The notes beneath the pieces were generated by a model. It was given only the letters and a program-made list of their open reading frames with translations, was not told where the DNA came from and did not search any database. 64,000 nucleotides of DNA from Macrocystis pyrifera (lineage: Eukaryota > Sar > Phaeophyceae > Laminariales > Laminariaceae): NCBI GenBank assembly GCA_031763025.1, contig JASSKH010000007.1, forward strand, positions 1,597,276-1,661,275. The letters run 5' to 3'. The translations under genes and the position numbers were made by a program. Shown piece by piece: positions 1-13,516 of this stretch; positions within the stretch are counted from its first letter, which is position 1; each line of letters opens with the position of its first letter.

Positions 1-450
1 TCCACCTTCGACTCTCTGGTCGAGTGTTCTTTTGTCGTGGTTCTCTCCACTTGATTTCCCTTTTTCTACCCACGGCAGAAAAAGCGGAAATACGACGTCT
101 GGCGGGACTTGAACCCCGGACTTCTTTAGTTCGAAATATAAAGGATAGACCACTGAGCTACTCAGTAAGCATATAAAGGATAGACCACTGAGCTACTCAG
201 TCAGCATATAAAGGATAGACCATGAGCTACTCAGTCAGCTAGTAGCTCAGTGGTGTATCCTTTATATTTCGAACAAAAGAAGTCCGGGGTTCGAATCCCG
301 CCAGACGTCGTATTTCCGCTTTTTCTGCCGTGGGTAGAAAAAGGGAAATCAAGTGGGGAGAACCACGATAAAAGAACACTCGATCAGAGAGTCGAAAGTG
401 GAGCGAACCATTTGAGTAAAAAGAACGCACGACTAGGGAGGGGGACAATA
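1..450. repeat. Head-to-head tRNA-like SINE pair (large palindrome)
   Basis: Bases 1-165 and about 239-405 are near-perfect inverted copies of each other. The plus-strand arm starts with an A-box-like TAGCTCAGTGGT and, about 50 bases on, has a perfect B-box GGTTCGAATCC. That is the spacing of an internal pol III promoter. The acceptor and D stems of a real tRNA cannot be formed, so this is a tRNA-derived SINE rather than a tRNA gene. The centre (165-240) holds short direct repeats of the A-box half. Confidence 0.75.
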
Positions 451-540
451 TGAAGGAAAAACCAGGCGCTGATTAGGGGCTTGATCGACCCCGTAGGACG
501 TTATCGGCGGGAGGCCGTATCGAGCCCAAAGGTACTCCTT

Positions 541-628
541 TTGTTCGAAATATTTAGGTTAGACCACTGAGCTACTTAGTCAGCGCTGACTGAGTAGCTC
601 AGTGGTCTATCTTTTATAAACGAACTGG
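541..628. repeat. Palindromic A-box half of the tRNA-like SINE
   Basis: Two copies of the SINE 5' half (containing GAGTAGCTCAGTGGTCTAT) face away from each other around the perfect palindrome TCAGCGCTGA, with arms of about 42 bases. It lies directly upstream of the copia pol remnant. Confidence 0.7.
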
Positions 629-639
629 GTCAGAGGCAG

Positions 640-2827
640 ACGACGTGAGCACGCCGGATCGAGGTGGGGGGGGGGGGTGGTGGTGGATGAGCTGGACGAC
701 GGTCTGGCTTACTTGAACGACCTCGACGTGACGTGGGGTTTTGACCTGGACGCGTTTATGCAGGAGCGCGCACAGCACGCACCTGCCGGTGGCGAGGCCG
801 GCGGCGAAACACCCGAGACGATGGGTTTGTCTCAATGGGGCGCCGTGGACGCCTCCTCGGTCCCGGCAGGGACGGCCGGAAGCGACCCGGGCGCAGCATC
901 AGCCTCCGACACCGGCCAAGGGGACGGTGAGGATCCCCCCGCGGTCCTGTCGGGGAGGCCAGCACACGAGCTCAGCAGCTGGGGCCGGCTCCCTCCGACA
1001 GTACGGGGCCGGACCCGGGGTCAGAGCTAACCCCTGGAGGGTGAACCTGCTGTGCACCAGGTAGGGATGGGTGAAGGAGCCGCAGATGCGCTGCTTGCGG
1101 CAGCGTACGAGTCGTGGACGAAGCCTGGGAGTATGCTGAATCGTACGTCCTGGACGACGGAGGACGACGTGGCTTTGATGGCCGGAGGGCCTGCTGTGGA
1201 GAATAAAGGGGAGTTGAGCGTGTGCATGCCGAGTGGCTCCCCGGAAGACGTAGAACCGCCCCCGCAGTCCGTAGCAGATGTAGAGCGTTCTCAATACAAA
1301 GCGGCGTGGCACGAGGCCATGAAAATTGAGTTGGACGGTCACAAAACGACCGGTAGGTACGAAGCCGCGACACCGCCAAAAGGGCGGAAATCTGTAGGTG
1401 CGAAGTGGGTGTTTACCTACAAGACGGATAAGGATGGCCTGATAGTAAAGACAAAGACCAGACTTGTGGCCAAGGGTTTTAGCCAGGTGTGCAGGATGTA
1501 GATTATTTTCAAACGTTTGCACCAACTCCCTCGTCAGCGCCAGTTAAAAATCTGGCGGCTGTTGCAAAAGAACATGGTTCAAAGATTTTTCATCTAGACG
1601 TCGCACAAGCTTTTGTTCGTGCGAAACTTGACGTCGAGATATACATGAAACTACCCGGTGGGTGTGGTGACATGTCAGGAAAGATCGTCCGCCTGAACAG
1701 ATCACTGTATGGTCTAAAGCAGAGCGGACGGCAGTGGGCCGGATTATTGGTAGAGACCGTGGTAGAGTACGGAATGGAGCAGTGTAGGTCTGACCCGTGC
1801 GTGTTTCGCATGGTTGTGGACGGCAAGGTAGAACTGATCATGGCCGTTCATGTAGATGACATCGTGATCGTAGGATCGGATTAGACATGCAGAGATTTCC
1901 ATACCGCGCTAGTTACGAAATTCCCCACGAATAACCTCGGCGATGGTACACTGGTTGTGCTTGAAAACGCGACTGGGAATTGGGGACATTGGAGATTACG
2001 CAGAAGGCGTTCATTGAGAGCATGCTGAATCGTTTTGGGGTTATCTCATCCCCTGACATCCCCGCGACCCCCGGTGCAAAACTAGGTCAAAGAGAGGAGG
2101 GCGAAATTGGAGGAGACTGGCCGTACAGGGAGGCTGTGGACAGCTTGATGTGGCTGTCGAATATGACGAGGTCGGACATCTCGAATGTTGTCCGTGCTGT
2201 GGCGCGCCACAAGCCTACGGACATGCACCGCAAAGCAGTTTTGATTAATATGGCTTACCTCCACGAGACCAGGTTTATGGGATTGACTTTTGTGCGGGGC
2301 TCGGGATTGGATTTGACTGCGTATAGTGAGTCTGATTATGCTGGTAAGTCGAACGATAGGCGCTCGGTATCGGGGACGGTAATTGCCCTAGGGGGTGCGG
2401 CCGTCAGTTGGGCAAGTAGCACGCAGAGGTGTCTTACGTTGTCGACAGCAGAAGCAGAGTATGTCGCCCTGGGCGAAGGGGTGAAGGAAGCTTTGTTTGC
2501 GGGCGCGGTATTGTCGTTTGTCCAGAGCTAAGCGGATCATGTGTTCGGGTTTTCGAGGATGACCAGGGGGCCATAGCGTTGGCTGAGAACCCTCTTAGTT
2601 CTGCTCGGAGTAAGCATATCGACGTGTGTTTTCATGTAGTCAGAGAGCTACTTCGTGCTAAGAAGATCGGCATTCAGTTGTAGCTTCGGAAAAGCAGCAC
2701 GCGGATAATTTGACGAAATTTCCTTGCTGCGACCCCTTTTAAGTCTCACCGTAGGTTCTTGTTGAATCTGCCTTTGGAGAGTGAGCATTATTCGATGAGT
2801 ACCATGTTTGAGTTATGCGAGGAATAA
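640..2827 (+). pseudogene. Ty1/copia retrotransposon pol remnant (reverse transcriptase and RNase H)
   Basis: Reading-frame pieces give, in order, a linker (677-1030), the copia RT start with KWVFTYKTDKDG (1052-1490), the RT core with FAPTPS, DVAQAFVRA, LYGLKQS and HVDDIVIVG (1489-1881), and RNase H with SESDYAGKSNDRRS and STAEAEYVAL (1980-2520). The C-terminal motif SEKQHADNLTKF follows near 2690-2725. Breaks are visible: a TG duplication near 1489, an in-frame TAG at 1882-1884, and frameshifts near 1975, 2515, 2685 and 2740. The last frame ends with a stop at 2825-2827. Integrase and gag are not recognisable and no LTR was found. It is a dead copy. Confidence 0.88.
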
Positions 2828-3037
2828 CTTGTCAGGTCGCCAACCCTGCGCTACTTTGAGGGGCATGGGGGAGTAGGGCACTGCTTGGCATTTTATTTTC
2901 TGGACATGGTCATCGTTTGGAATGCGGCCGTTGTTTCAATTGCAATGGTTTGGAGTATACGTGTTATACAGGGGGTTTTGACCCGGTCGCCGGGTTTCCT
3001 CCTGCGAGACCGTCGTTGGCTGTTCTTAGGTCCTAGC

Positions 3038-3092
3038 AAGTCAGCGCTGACTGAGTAGCTCAGTGGTCTATCCTTTATATTTCGCACAGCTA
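3038..3092 (+). repeat. A-box half of the tRNA-like SINE, downstream of copia pol
   Basis: This repeats the GTCAGCGCTGACTGAGTAGC start and the CTCAGTGGTCTATCCTTTAT stretch seen at 583-620, in the same orientation. The copia remnant therefore lies between two copies. Confidence 0.7.
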
Positions 3093-3337
3093 TAGCCCAG
3101 GCTGACATCGTAACTGGTTTAGGCTCGAAAAGGCCAAGGTATATCTTACTTTTTCTACTCTGTTTAGCTTTCAACTGAATTTTCGCCAACTTTGAACCAA
3201 TTAGAGAGGCCATACGTACATTGTTTTTTCTCTCCGTATGCGTCTGCCCTCCCTCGATTAAAATTCTTCTGTATTGACGTATAAGCTCTGTACTTGTACG
3301 TCGTGCGTAAAAGTACCTATTTAAACATGCATGCATC

Positions 3338-4786
<1,449 letters not shown>

Positions 4787-5345
4787 TGCGTACGCTGGTT
4801 TCATTTTTCTTCTTTGAGGTGTGCGATGTGCTTCAGTTATGAGTAGTAATAGTTGTGTGTTATCTATGGTCACAACAGTCTTTACAGCACCATGGTCACA
4901 CGGCATTTCGTCTGCAACACCCCGCGTCGAGGCGGTCTCAGGTTTGGTACGGCAAGATAATTTCGTGCCGAGCAGGCGGTTCCGCGAGGACAGTCTAGAA
5001 GCTTTAAAGCGTTCAATGGGGGGGGGGGCGCCAGAGTAAATACTCTTGGCGCTCCCGCCGTGGCGAAACAAACGAAGCATATTAATAGTGACTCTCTCAG
5101 GTCCAAGTGGAGCCCGTGGTACCTACACCCTCAAGAAAACAAAAAAAAAACAGATTTTGGAGGTTATGTGGCACGCTTAATGCTTTAGGCGCATTCTTGT
5201 TTTTTACCGGATTTTCATGGACATAGCACCGGTGGCGCGCGTTTTTTACTTGGTTTTAGAATGTACATGATTTTGGCTCAAACGGATCAGGTATGCCTGA
5301 TTTTGGCATTTGCATATATAGGTTCCCTGATACCCGAGGGGACAG

Positions 5346-7605
5346 CAGTTGTTGTTGTTGTTGTCTTCACATTCAATCGTCCTTTCTACCCAGCTTCATC
5401 AGTACACCCAGTGTCCGTCCTGATTCCTTACCCTAGATACATACTGATTCCGTGGTCACAGACTGTGAGACAGAGGAGGACCGAAAAATGAAAAAATAGT
5501 CGCAAATTCAAGTGTCAAGCAAGTGAAATGCCAGCGTACCGGGTACGAGAACACAACAACACAAGCAAGGCCAAAACAATAAGAACAAAAAGACAACAAA
5601 ACAAAAACAAAAAAAATGAAATGAAACAGAATGCAAACGACGCAAGGACTTCAGAAAGGCTGCCAGACGGAAATCATACATACCTAGGAAGGACAGATAT
5701 CTGCTGCGCGGACGAAGCAACACAAAAGAGAGGGAGCGACAGGCAAAAGTCTACAAGAGCTAGTCAAACCGATACCTAGCCATCCGATCTATCACTTCGT
5801 TTCTGCATTCGTCGACAGCTGTATCAGTACGGCTGCCCTTCCCCCCTCCCCCCCTCCCCCCCTCCCGTTGTGGCCGTTCTTGGCGTCCTCAGCTGCGTGG
5901 CGTAGCCGGCTCCTCTGTGCCTCGTCCCTGTGCCACTTCGCCATGAAACAGTCCGCCGCTTCGACGATCCCCCGGTACCACTTCCCGCTCTTCTTAGCCG
6001 CCCTCGGCCATAACACCGTTTCTACTCCGAACAGCAGAGGGGAGCTTTCCGTGGACCCCTCGGTGGCTTGGAAAACCTGAGGTCGTCTGCTAGACATTGG
6101 GCCCAGTTCTTTTCCGGTCGGGTTCTCCCCACCAGCCACCGTCCCAAACATCACCCGGCGGGTCAGCCGCTCATTGGTCGCCCGCTGTACGGCCGCCGCA
6201 AAGAGGAGGCACCTTTTGCGGATGGTCGTCTCAACGCTCTCGCATCGTTTTTTTTTTTAGGGCCTTGGCGTACGACATGAGGTGGTCAGTGCGTTGCCGG
6301 CGTTGGAAGCCAATGATCCGTAGGAGGAGTTTGTGGTGTGCCGTTCGGAGCTCAGCGCAGTGCTCCTGACCAAGAGTCCACGTCACGCACCCGTACAGCA
6401 GGGTCTCCATCACCTCGACCTTTAGCATGCGCACTTTTAGAGTGAACGGGGCATCCTCCATATCATACGGTTCCCGTTCGAACCGATTGTAGCATACCCA
6501 TGCGAGTCGGACCCGTCGTGTGATCTCTGGCTTAATGTCAGCGCTTGCGACGACAAGACCGCCCAGATACAAAAACTGCATCGTCTGTCTATATCTCCGT
6601 CCCGCTGCTTCGATGACGAGCGGTGAGGTCTGGGGTGCCTGATTCGGTGTCCGCAGCAGCACGGTCTCCGTTTTCTTGTCGGATACGGTGAGGCCTGCTG
6701 CTTCGAAAACGGTCACAATGACGGTCATCATCTTTGCAAGGCCTTCCGCCGACTTAAGACACAATGCCTGCATCGTCCGCGTACAGCATACCCCATACTG
6801 CCTTCCGTACGCAAGTTAGTGGGTCAACCTTCACCCCGTCCTCGCCGAGGTCCTCCTCGAGGTGAACCAAGTCCCTCAAAATATCTGGGTCTTCACTGAA
6901 GCGTACCAGCACGGCGTGTATCACTGTGACAGCAGCGAAGAAGACATTGAACAGAAGTGGTGACACGACACATCCTTGCCGCAGCCCCTGAGTGACGTCG
7001 AACCATTCCGAGCGCTCGCCGTCATCCGTACGCACGCGGGCTCGCATGCCTTCGTGAAACTGGCGGATAACGGTTAGCATCTTCCCTGGTACGCCGAAGC
7101 GTGCGAGCACCACCCACAGCAGCTCACGGTCGACGGAGTCATATCCTTGCTGCAGGTCGATGAAGCAAAAGTACAGGGGGATTTTTCTAGCTCGTCCGAG
7201 TTCTTGCAGTCGGCGCACGACGAACAGCATGTCGACCTTTGATCGTGCTGGGCGAAAGCCGCACTGTTCCTCGGGGAGTATCCCTTCGGCCTCGCAGAAG
7301 TTACTGAGGCGGGACGCGACCATTTTCAGCAAAACTTTGCCTGAACGGGCAACAAGCGAAATCCCCCGGTAATTGCTGCAATCAGAGCTATCCTTCTTTT
7401 TATGAAGGACCTTAATGGTGGCATCTTTCCATTGCTGGGGGACGTTACCCGTTCTCCACACGTTGACAAGTAAGTTGTGAAAGTACCGGATGAATTCGGG
7501 GTGGTCGATTTTCAGTAACTCGGCCGGAAGGGAGTCTGGTCCCACCGCTTTCCAGTTTGGCATACCCCGAAATACCGCCGTCATACCATCCATGCAGTAG
7601 GACAA
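5346..7605 (-). mobile_element. LINE (non-LTR retrotransposon), 5'-truncated, frameshifted
   Basis: On the minus strand the reverse transcriptase runs 7605-6755. It shows [46 protein letters not shown] and the catalytic [10 protein letters not shown]. It continues in a second frame (6773-6231: KVRMLKVEVMETLLYGCVTW) and a third (6154-5792: ATEGSTESSPLLFGV, GKWYRGIVEAA). Both later pieces align with the intact frame of the LINE copy at 42728-43533, so two frameshifts separate them; one coincides with a T-run at 6249-6260. The 3' UTR ends in a short AAC tail (reverse-complement TTG repeats at 5346-5362). No endonuclease domain is present. Confidence 0.88.
5792..7605 (-). pseudogene. LINE reverse transcriptase, broken by two frameshifts
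   Basis: This is the coding part of the LINE above: fingers and palm with YADD, thumb, and a C-terminal domain of about 250 residues. Its first frame has lost the N-terminal end, and endonuclease residues are absent. A C-run (5838-5866) lies at the end of the frame. The family is clearly non-LTR RT; I do not assign a clade. Confidence 0.85.
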
Positions 7606-7728
7606 AAACTACTTGTATTAATACTAGTTGTGGGAAGATTTCGAGGAACAGCAGGAAGTTCAAAAATTGTCCAGCAGCAGCAAAGCAGCGAGGGATTTCT
7701 TGCCCGCAGGTTGACTGATTCGGCTCAC

Positions 7729-7989
7729 CTCCTTCACCTTCCCGCCACCAAGCTCTTCGATCTTCTCTACGACGACATCTCTGAGCATACCAGGCACGCC
7801 CACCCCCCCCTGCCCTGCTGTTGCATCATGCTGCGACTCTCTTGCGGAACTTGCTCTCGGCCGCACCGTACCCGCATGATTCAAGGACGGTCTCACGCAC
7901 GGCAACTGCGCCGGGCACGGGCAAAGGAACCCATCTCCACACAGAAACAGCGAGAGAAGCACTGCTGCAACATTTCGTCTCCACAACAT
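7729..7989 (-). CDS. Possible first exon of a plastid-targeted protein
   Basis: From the ATG at 7989 the exon encodes a short basic start (MLWRRN), a hydrophobic stretch (VAAVLLSLFLC), then GDGF with Phe at the likely signal-peptidase site. A Ser/Arg/Ala-rich region follows, and then EKIEELGGGKVKE. Phe at +1 after a signal peptide is the known mark of bipartite plastid presequences in algae with secondary plastids. The exon ends at a good donor (GTGAGC after GTGAAGGAG). An in-frame ATG also exists at 8097. No downstream exon was found: the LINE (5346-7605) starts 124 bases further on, so the gene may be interrupted by it or have a very long intron. The mature protein is not identified. Confidence 0.4.
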
Positions 7990-8109
7990 GATGCTGCACC
8001 GTGTCCTTGGCCGCAGTCTCGCCATCCTTGTTGTGCCTGAAAGGGATTCCAGGTGGTGAAAAGGGGGTTTCATATCATGAGCGAAGGCCTTCGCCAATAG
8101 GGTGTGTGA

Positions 8110-9270
8110 TTCTTGTTATGTTAGGCAGGATTCTGGCCCAAAATCCGACGACTTGGGTCATCAGATTTTCAAATCAACTACTTAATCAGTCGAACTCACA
8201 GCTGACGTATTTCAAAGTTTATAAAAGCGAAAAATGGCATGCTCTCTAAATTCAATATGTTATCCACGACAGCAAACAGCAGCAGAACGATCGACGAGTT
8301 GGATGGTGGCGATTCCGACGGTACACCGCTAAAAACCCCACGGCAACCCATGGTAATCTCCACTAGACGCCACGGCAACCCATAGGCAACCCATGACAAC
8401 CCCCACGGCACTTCATGACATCCCCTTTGCATCTGTTGAGGAGCATGCATGTATAGGTGTGATAGCCCACAGCATGCAGTTGCACTGCACGCGGATCCCA
8501 GTGAGATCCTGCACGCGAAGTTCAGGATTGGCCAAAAAGACAAGGCTATCCCGCCGCACGAGGTATTAGGTCGCAGAAGTGCCCAATAAGAACATACCTG
8601 GTAATGCTCAAATTTATGAGAACGCTAAGAAACTTGGGATATGAAAAACGGCTCAGTGGTGAACCCGGTTGTTTGAAGATGCCACCCCAATATTAAGAAC
8701 CTCAGGCTTGCCCAGATTAGTTGTGTCTTATTGGCGGAGCCATACTGTACTAACTCATCGCCACAACAGCATGCGCGGTCAAAGTACAGGCTCCAGTAAG
8801 TCGCCTGGTAATGACTATGAATAGGGCCCAGCCCTATCAAAACCGCACCGGTATTATAATATTAAAGCCCGATGAGCGTGTCTTCCGTATCACGCAGCTT
8901 GCAAAGATGAGTTTGAACCACACTCAATCTGCCGTACCCACCTGTACTTACAGGTGACGTTTTCACTTAGTTCCGTAAAAATAACGCAATACGTAATGCA
9001 AAAAAGGCTCAATTTTTCCGAAAAATAGAAAAATCACGAAGGTTTGAAGGTGGAGTTTCAACCACTCAATGGATCGGACACACAAGTCAAAACGCGCAAC
9101 AAGATATCAGGCAAGAAACATCCCACACGTCGGAAACATCATCGATTCCTACTTGATCTAGATATTTGAGGGCAGATATATATTTCCTGATCTCTGCGAT
9201 CTAGCTCATGTTGCGGGGTGTCGCGTGATCTGCCGTCCGTATAGGATGGCGGAGCGAAAGCAACGCATAA
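8110..9270. other. Non-coding stretch with repeat fragments
   Basis: No credible gene. Bases 8180-8232 are an inverted fragment of the 190-bp repeat found at 9284-9640. Bases 8335-8415 carry CCACGGCAACCCATGG-type units related, in reverse complement, to the minisatellite at 16620-17270. Confidence 0.5.
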
Positions 9271-9283
9271 ATAATGTTTTTAT

Positions 9284-9640
9284 AAATTTTGAAATACGTC
9301 AGCTGTGAGTGCGACTGATTAAACAGTTGACTATCAACTTTGCAAGCTGCGTAACACGGCTCGTCTATATTCCATTTTTTCCGAATTTTACAAGTATTGT
9401 GATAAACCGAACGCGCGTATTCTATATGTAATTCCTTGTCAAAGTTTTATAAAAGTATGAAATACGTCAGCTATGAGTTCGACTGATTAAGTAGTTGATA
9501 CTCAACTTGGCAAGATGTGTAATACGTCTCGTCTATATCCCATTTTTACTGAATTTTACGAATGTGATGGTAAGCCGAACGCGCATATTCTATATGTAAT
9601 TCCTTGTTAAGGATATAAGTCAGTGGCTCCCCTGGATGCT
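9284..9640 (+). repeat. Two tandem copies of a 190-bp repeat
   Basis: Copies at about 9284-9446 and 9447-9640 share GAAATACGTCAGCTGTGAG, GTCTCGTCTATATCCCATTT and ATTCTATATGTAATTCCTTG. The second ends in CAGTGGCTCCCC. A third copy in the same orientation is at 13517-13722, so the pair brackets the Helitron-like region. Confidence 0.8.
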
Positions 9641-10223
9641 GCCCGGGTCAACAGGACAAATTTAAATAATCGTTCTGCGCACTGATACTATATACCCCAA
9701 ATAAGGGAGAATGATATATATATGACGTTGCAATAATTGAAATGTTGTGATTTCCCATGAACTTCGCCCATACGAAAGAAGCAAGCGCCGAGTCTGCTTA
9801 CTTGAGTATCCCGCACAACAAAAAAAAGAGATGCTCCGCGTATCGCCCTAAACACAGCTCGAGCACGAACCCGCCATTGTATATCGTGCAGTGGGTTCTT
9901 ATGTTTTCCAGCGATTCACTTTTCACGCCAGCAGCCCTACTGCTCTACGGCATCAAAACAGAGAGCCGTGCCCTTCACCCGTGAGGGCGGGGTTCACATA
10001 CGCCCATGTTCCGTCGAACCGTGTTCGTGTACCTAAACAACGCGGTGGAAGAGCTCGAGCTAACGCGGCGACATAGGCAAAGTAGGCAAGCTGTTCTCGT
10101 TAGTGCATCCGGTGGAGGCGCGCTCACGGCAGAGCCGACATCACGCGCCCACTACCGAAGGTCGCTCCACATGCCCGAATGGACGGATTGGACAAGGCCG
10201 GACTGCGATAGACGCAGATCAGT

Positions 10224-12743
10224 CTACCGGAGCTGCCGCACACTCACCCCCCAACCGGGCGGAGGAATGAACGGTGGATAGGCCACGTGAGCGACGTCCC
10301 TCCTGAAGGTGACCAATAAGACATATCCACCTTGTTGCTGCTGTCGTCTAGCGAATGCACGCCAGCATTCTAAGAGGCCGTCCTCCACCGTGTTCGCTAG
10401 GCCATTTTCATCGTAGGGCAGGCCGTCGTCAACGCGGACTTCGCGTACTTGACGAGGAAGAGGCTGGTATGATACCACCGCGAACCCAGGAAGGGACGAT
10501 ACTACGACCGCTGATCCACATAACATGCAATCAGTGGTGGGCATCTTATCAGAACCATTGGAATACCTCGCGTGGCGGATAATATCGTCCACGCAAGAGC
10601 GGTGAAAGGTGTGTCCACAAGGCAGCTCGACCGTGCGGTTAGGTGACTCGTGTTCCTCAGTTGACATGAGTTGATTGCAAATAATACGGTCTGCGTATTT
10701 GGCAAGAGCAGCGTGTTTTTTCTAAACTTGTGCCGAGGTCTTCCCGGAGCTGATTGCGGCTGCTATGTCCATATACCCAAACCATGAGATGTGCGTGTAG
10801 AGTGAGCCTGAATTGCTCCTCCGTCATGCCAATGTTTGCTTGCACTTTCCCCAGGGCTCCACCGTCACCGTCAGAAGCGCCCACTCTCAGAACATGGTCG
10901 AAAACTGCTTGATTGAGTAGTTTCGCGAAAGAATGTTGCCGATGCAACAGGATCGTCCGCAACGGTTCTTAGCCTCGTCACATAATCGGGTATCTGTTCG
11001 AGGCATGTCGATGAAAGATCTATGTCATGGCCGCCGTAGTTCATGACGAGTGTAAGAATTGATCAGCTTAAAAAACGGCTCGCCTAGTTGTATCAGCATT
11101 GATATATCTTCAGTTCGTGTTTTGTTTTTCCCATGATCCGTCAACGTAGAATCAGGTGAGCTAGCTTGCAGAGTTCTCAAAAGCGTAAATATCTTGGCAT
11201 GTTCATTGAAGGCGGTGCGTGTACGTTTTCCCTGCTGCAGGTCTGTCGCCATCGACATGTGATCACTGCTCTTCACCTGTGCTATTTTTTCGGCCACATC
11301 AGCGGACATTTTCCCGCGTAGATTGAACTGCACATTGAATAGAGCTTCGTGCCTGAAAATGATGGTGGCACTACAGAAAAGAAGAACTGTCTTTCCGCCA
11401 GGACAAGTCGCGGCGGTTGAGCAAAATCCGGACCCATTTTACGAATGAAGCACTCATTTGACGAGTTGTGTCAAGTGGTCCTTAATAACTGGGAACAAGT
11501 GACCGAACGCCCCCATCCAGGCCTTATTATTGTGAAACTCAGAAATAATGTAGCCATGCGGAACTACAAGAGCATTTTCCGTCCTTTCAGGTGGCGGTCT
11601 TCCTTGAGACAGAGCAACTTGAGATGTTGCCACGGCATTGAGATCGAGGTCGTGCCCCAATCTTCGTAGCACACTCGGACGTTGTCGGGAAGACGTCAAC
11701 GACGGCATATGTGTCAATAATGCAGGCTCGTCCATCTTCTGCCGTAAGTTCCCTCCTCTACTTACTATCACATCGTCCGCCGGCGCGATATCGCCGTTGG
11801 CCTCGGCCATAGCAATGTCGTCTTCACGCCTGTCGTTCGTATACGACTCCGATGTTCTTCCTGTTAAGCTGTAAGGGTCTTCTGGTGTCAACACCGCCCT
11901 TAAAACTTCCTCAGGAACACTTTCGTCGACGGATAAGTATCGAGGTTAGGCTGACTGAATGCAGCTTCACGTGAGCTGAAACTCGCAGACCAGATTGTTT
12001 CCGTCCTTCATATATTTGATGAGGTCGCCCACGACGGTCTGTCGAGCTCCGAGTAAGCGCTTTAGCCGTGGGGACGCCGTTGGGTTGTGTTTTCCAGCGA
12101 GTAATATTGTGAACATATCCAATAAACCGGTCACAGCCATAGGCAACTCAGTCTCAACGGATGACGAATCGTTCGCATAGAAGCTGATGTCCCGCGAAGA
12201 GATCGTTGGGCGGAACCAGATATGTTTATGACCTTCCTTGATTCCAACGCGACAACATGTCCCCTGACGCGAACGGGAAAAAACTACTGTCGTATCCTGG
12301 AGATGGTCTGGTAAATTTTCAACCCAAAAGCCGTTCGCTAACGCAGCCTCTAGAATCTTATTTGACAACAGGGACATGCAACTTGCCCGGGTCTGATTCG
12401 TCGAACCTGTGCACACTGAGAACTAAACCATCGAGGACACCGTCAGCATCATGTGGACTATTGCGAAATTCCGACATTACTCGATCATGCCTTTGAAGAC
12501 AACCTGTCGCTTTGAGGAGATCCTAGTGAGGTAATCCACACGGCGTCAACATGTGTTGTTCCGTAACACGGGTCCACCCCTGTCGCATATACCGCAGGGA
12601 AACCTGTACGCAGAGAACGGGTTAATGTCATTGAGTGTTACCGTCAGATATGCGTTTCGGTTTAAATTACGACGAGAAAGAGCTACCTTTTGAGCTACGC
12701 TACAGCAGTAAACACAACTCACAGTGTGTTGTCCACAAAACAC
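10224..12743 (-). pseudogene. Helitron-like Rep N-terminal region with a RING-H2-like motif
   Basis: Minus-strand frames give, in order, a Cys-containing N-terminus (12743-12546: CGICDRGG), ALANGFWVENLPDHL (12416-11967) and EFHNNKAWMGAFGHLFPV (11894-11454). A middle piece follows (11333-11025), then MTEEQFRLTLHAHLMVWVYG (10962-10657) and ALAKYADRIICNQL. The WxGxFxxLFP and LHxHLxVW signatures are those of the Helitron helicase-like N domain (family knowledge). The frame running from ALAKYAD continues into PCGHTFHRSC and CMLCG, a RING-H2-like pattern lacking part of the first Cys pair. Stops and shifts separate the pieces. The rolling-circle tyrosine motif and the helicase are absent, so it is a truncated relic. 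Confidence 0.6.
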
Positions 12744-13330
12744 GCGTTCGTTAAAGGAATCGATGGCCCCTAAGAGAATTTCGGGTCGAAGCCGGCCCGT
12801 TAATTCGACGCTGTCTCTGCACCGTTGTTGACCTAGCGGGGTGTCGATAGCAGCAGTTGGCCGTGATGGTATAAAAACTGGACAGGATCATGCCGAACGA
12901 CGAACCCGCGCTCGCGAAGGACTGGGGCTTGTTGTACCTGTGCGGCTACAACAGCGCAAAGCAACGTTGCAGCTAAGTACTTAAGAAACAGAACGTCGCC
13001 AAGAACTCACCGACCAACACTTTATACAACTTCTGACGCTTTCAAGTCTGCCTTCAAGTCAGCCTCGTCTTTGAATTATGCAGCAAAGTGTCGGGAACAT
13101 TTTCGAAATTCAACAAACGCCCAGTCTACCTGTTGGCCGTTGTCAAAGCTGGAATCGTAGTCCTCCTACCGCATACCAGGTATCTAGCCTCCAGATGTTG
13201 TCGAAATATTTGGTTTACGTCGTAGATGCATCTACTAATCTCGACGGCGGCAAGCTCTCGGCCACTACTATTGCTGCAGCTTCTACCGCTGGCGCTGCTG
13301 CTACAAGCCGTGCGCTCATCAGGGTATGCT

Positions 13331-13353
13331 GTTGTGGGGGGGGGGGGGGGGGG
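13331..13353 (+). repeat. Poly-G run
   Basis: A homopolymer of G bases interrupting otherwise unique sequence. Confidence 0.8.
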
Positions 13354-13516
13354 GTCCTATCTAACGTACGAGGTATATCCTGGACGACAAGCACAACGCT
13401 TGGACTGGTAATATGACTTAGGGCAGGTGTACCTGTGCTCACCTCTGTCTACTATGATATGCGCCCGCCATCGCCTGGGAAACCATGATAGCCAAAATCT
13501 CTCGAACCATGCCTGT

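Noticed and set aside
239-453. A tRNA gene with A- and B-box
   Set aside because: Only the promoter boxes fit. The D stem and acceptor stem cannot pair, and the T stem has only three good pairs. It is a SINE.
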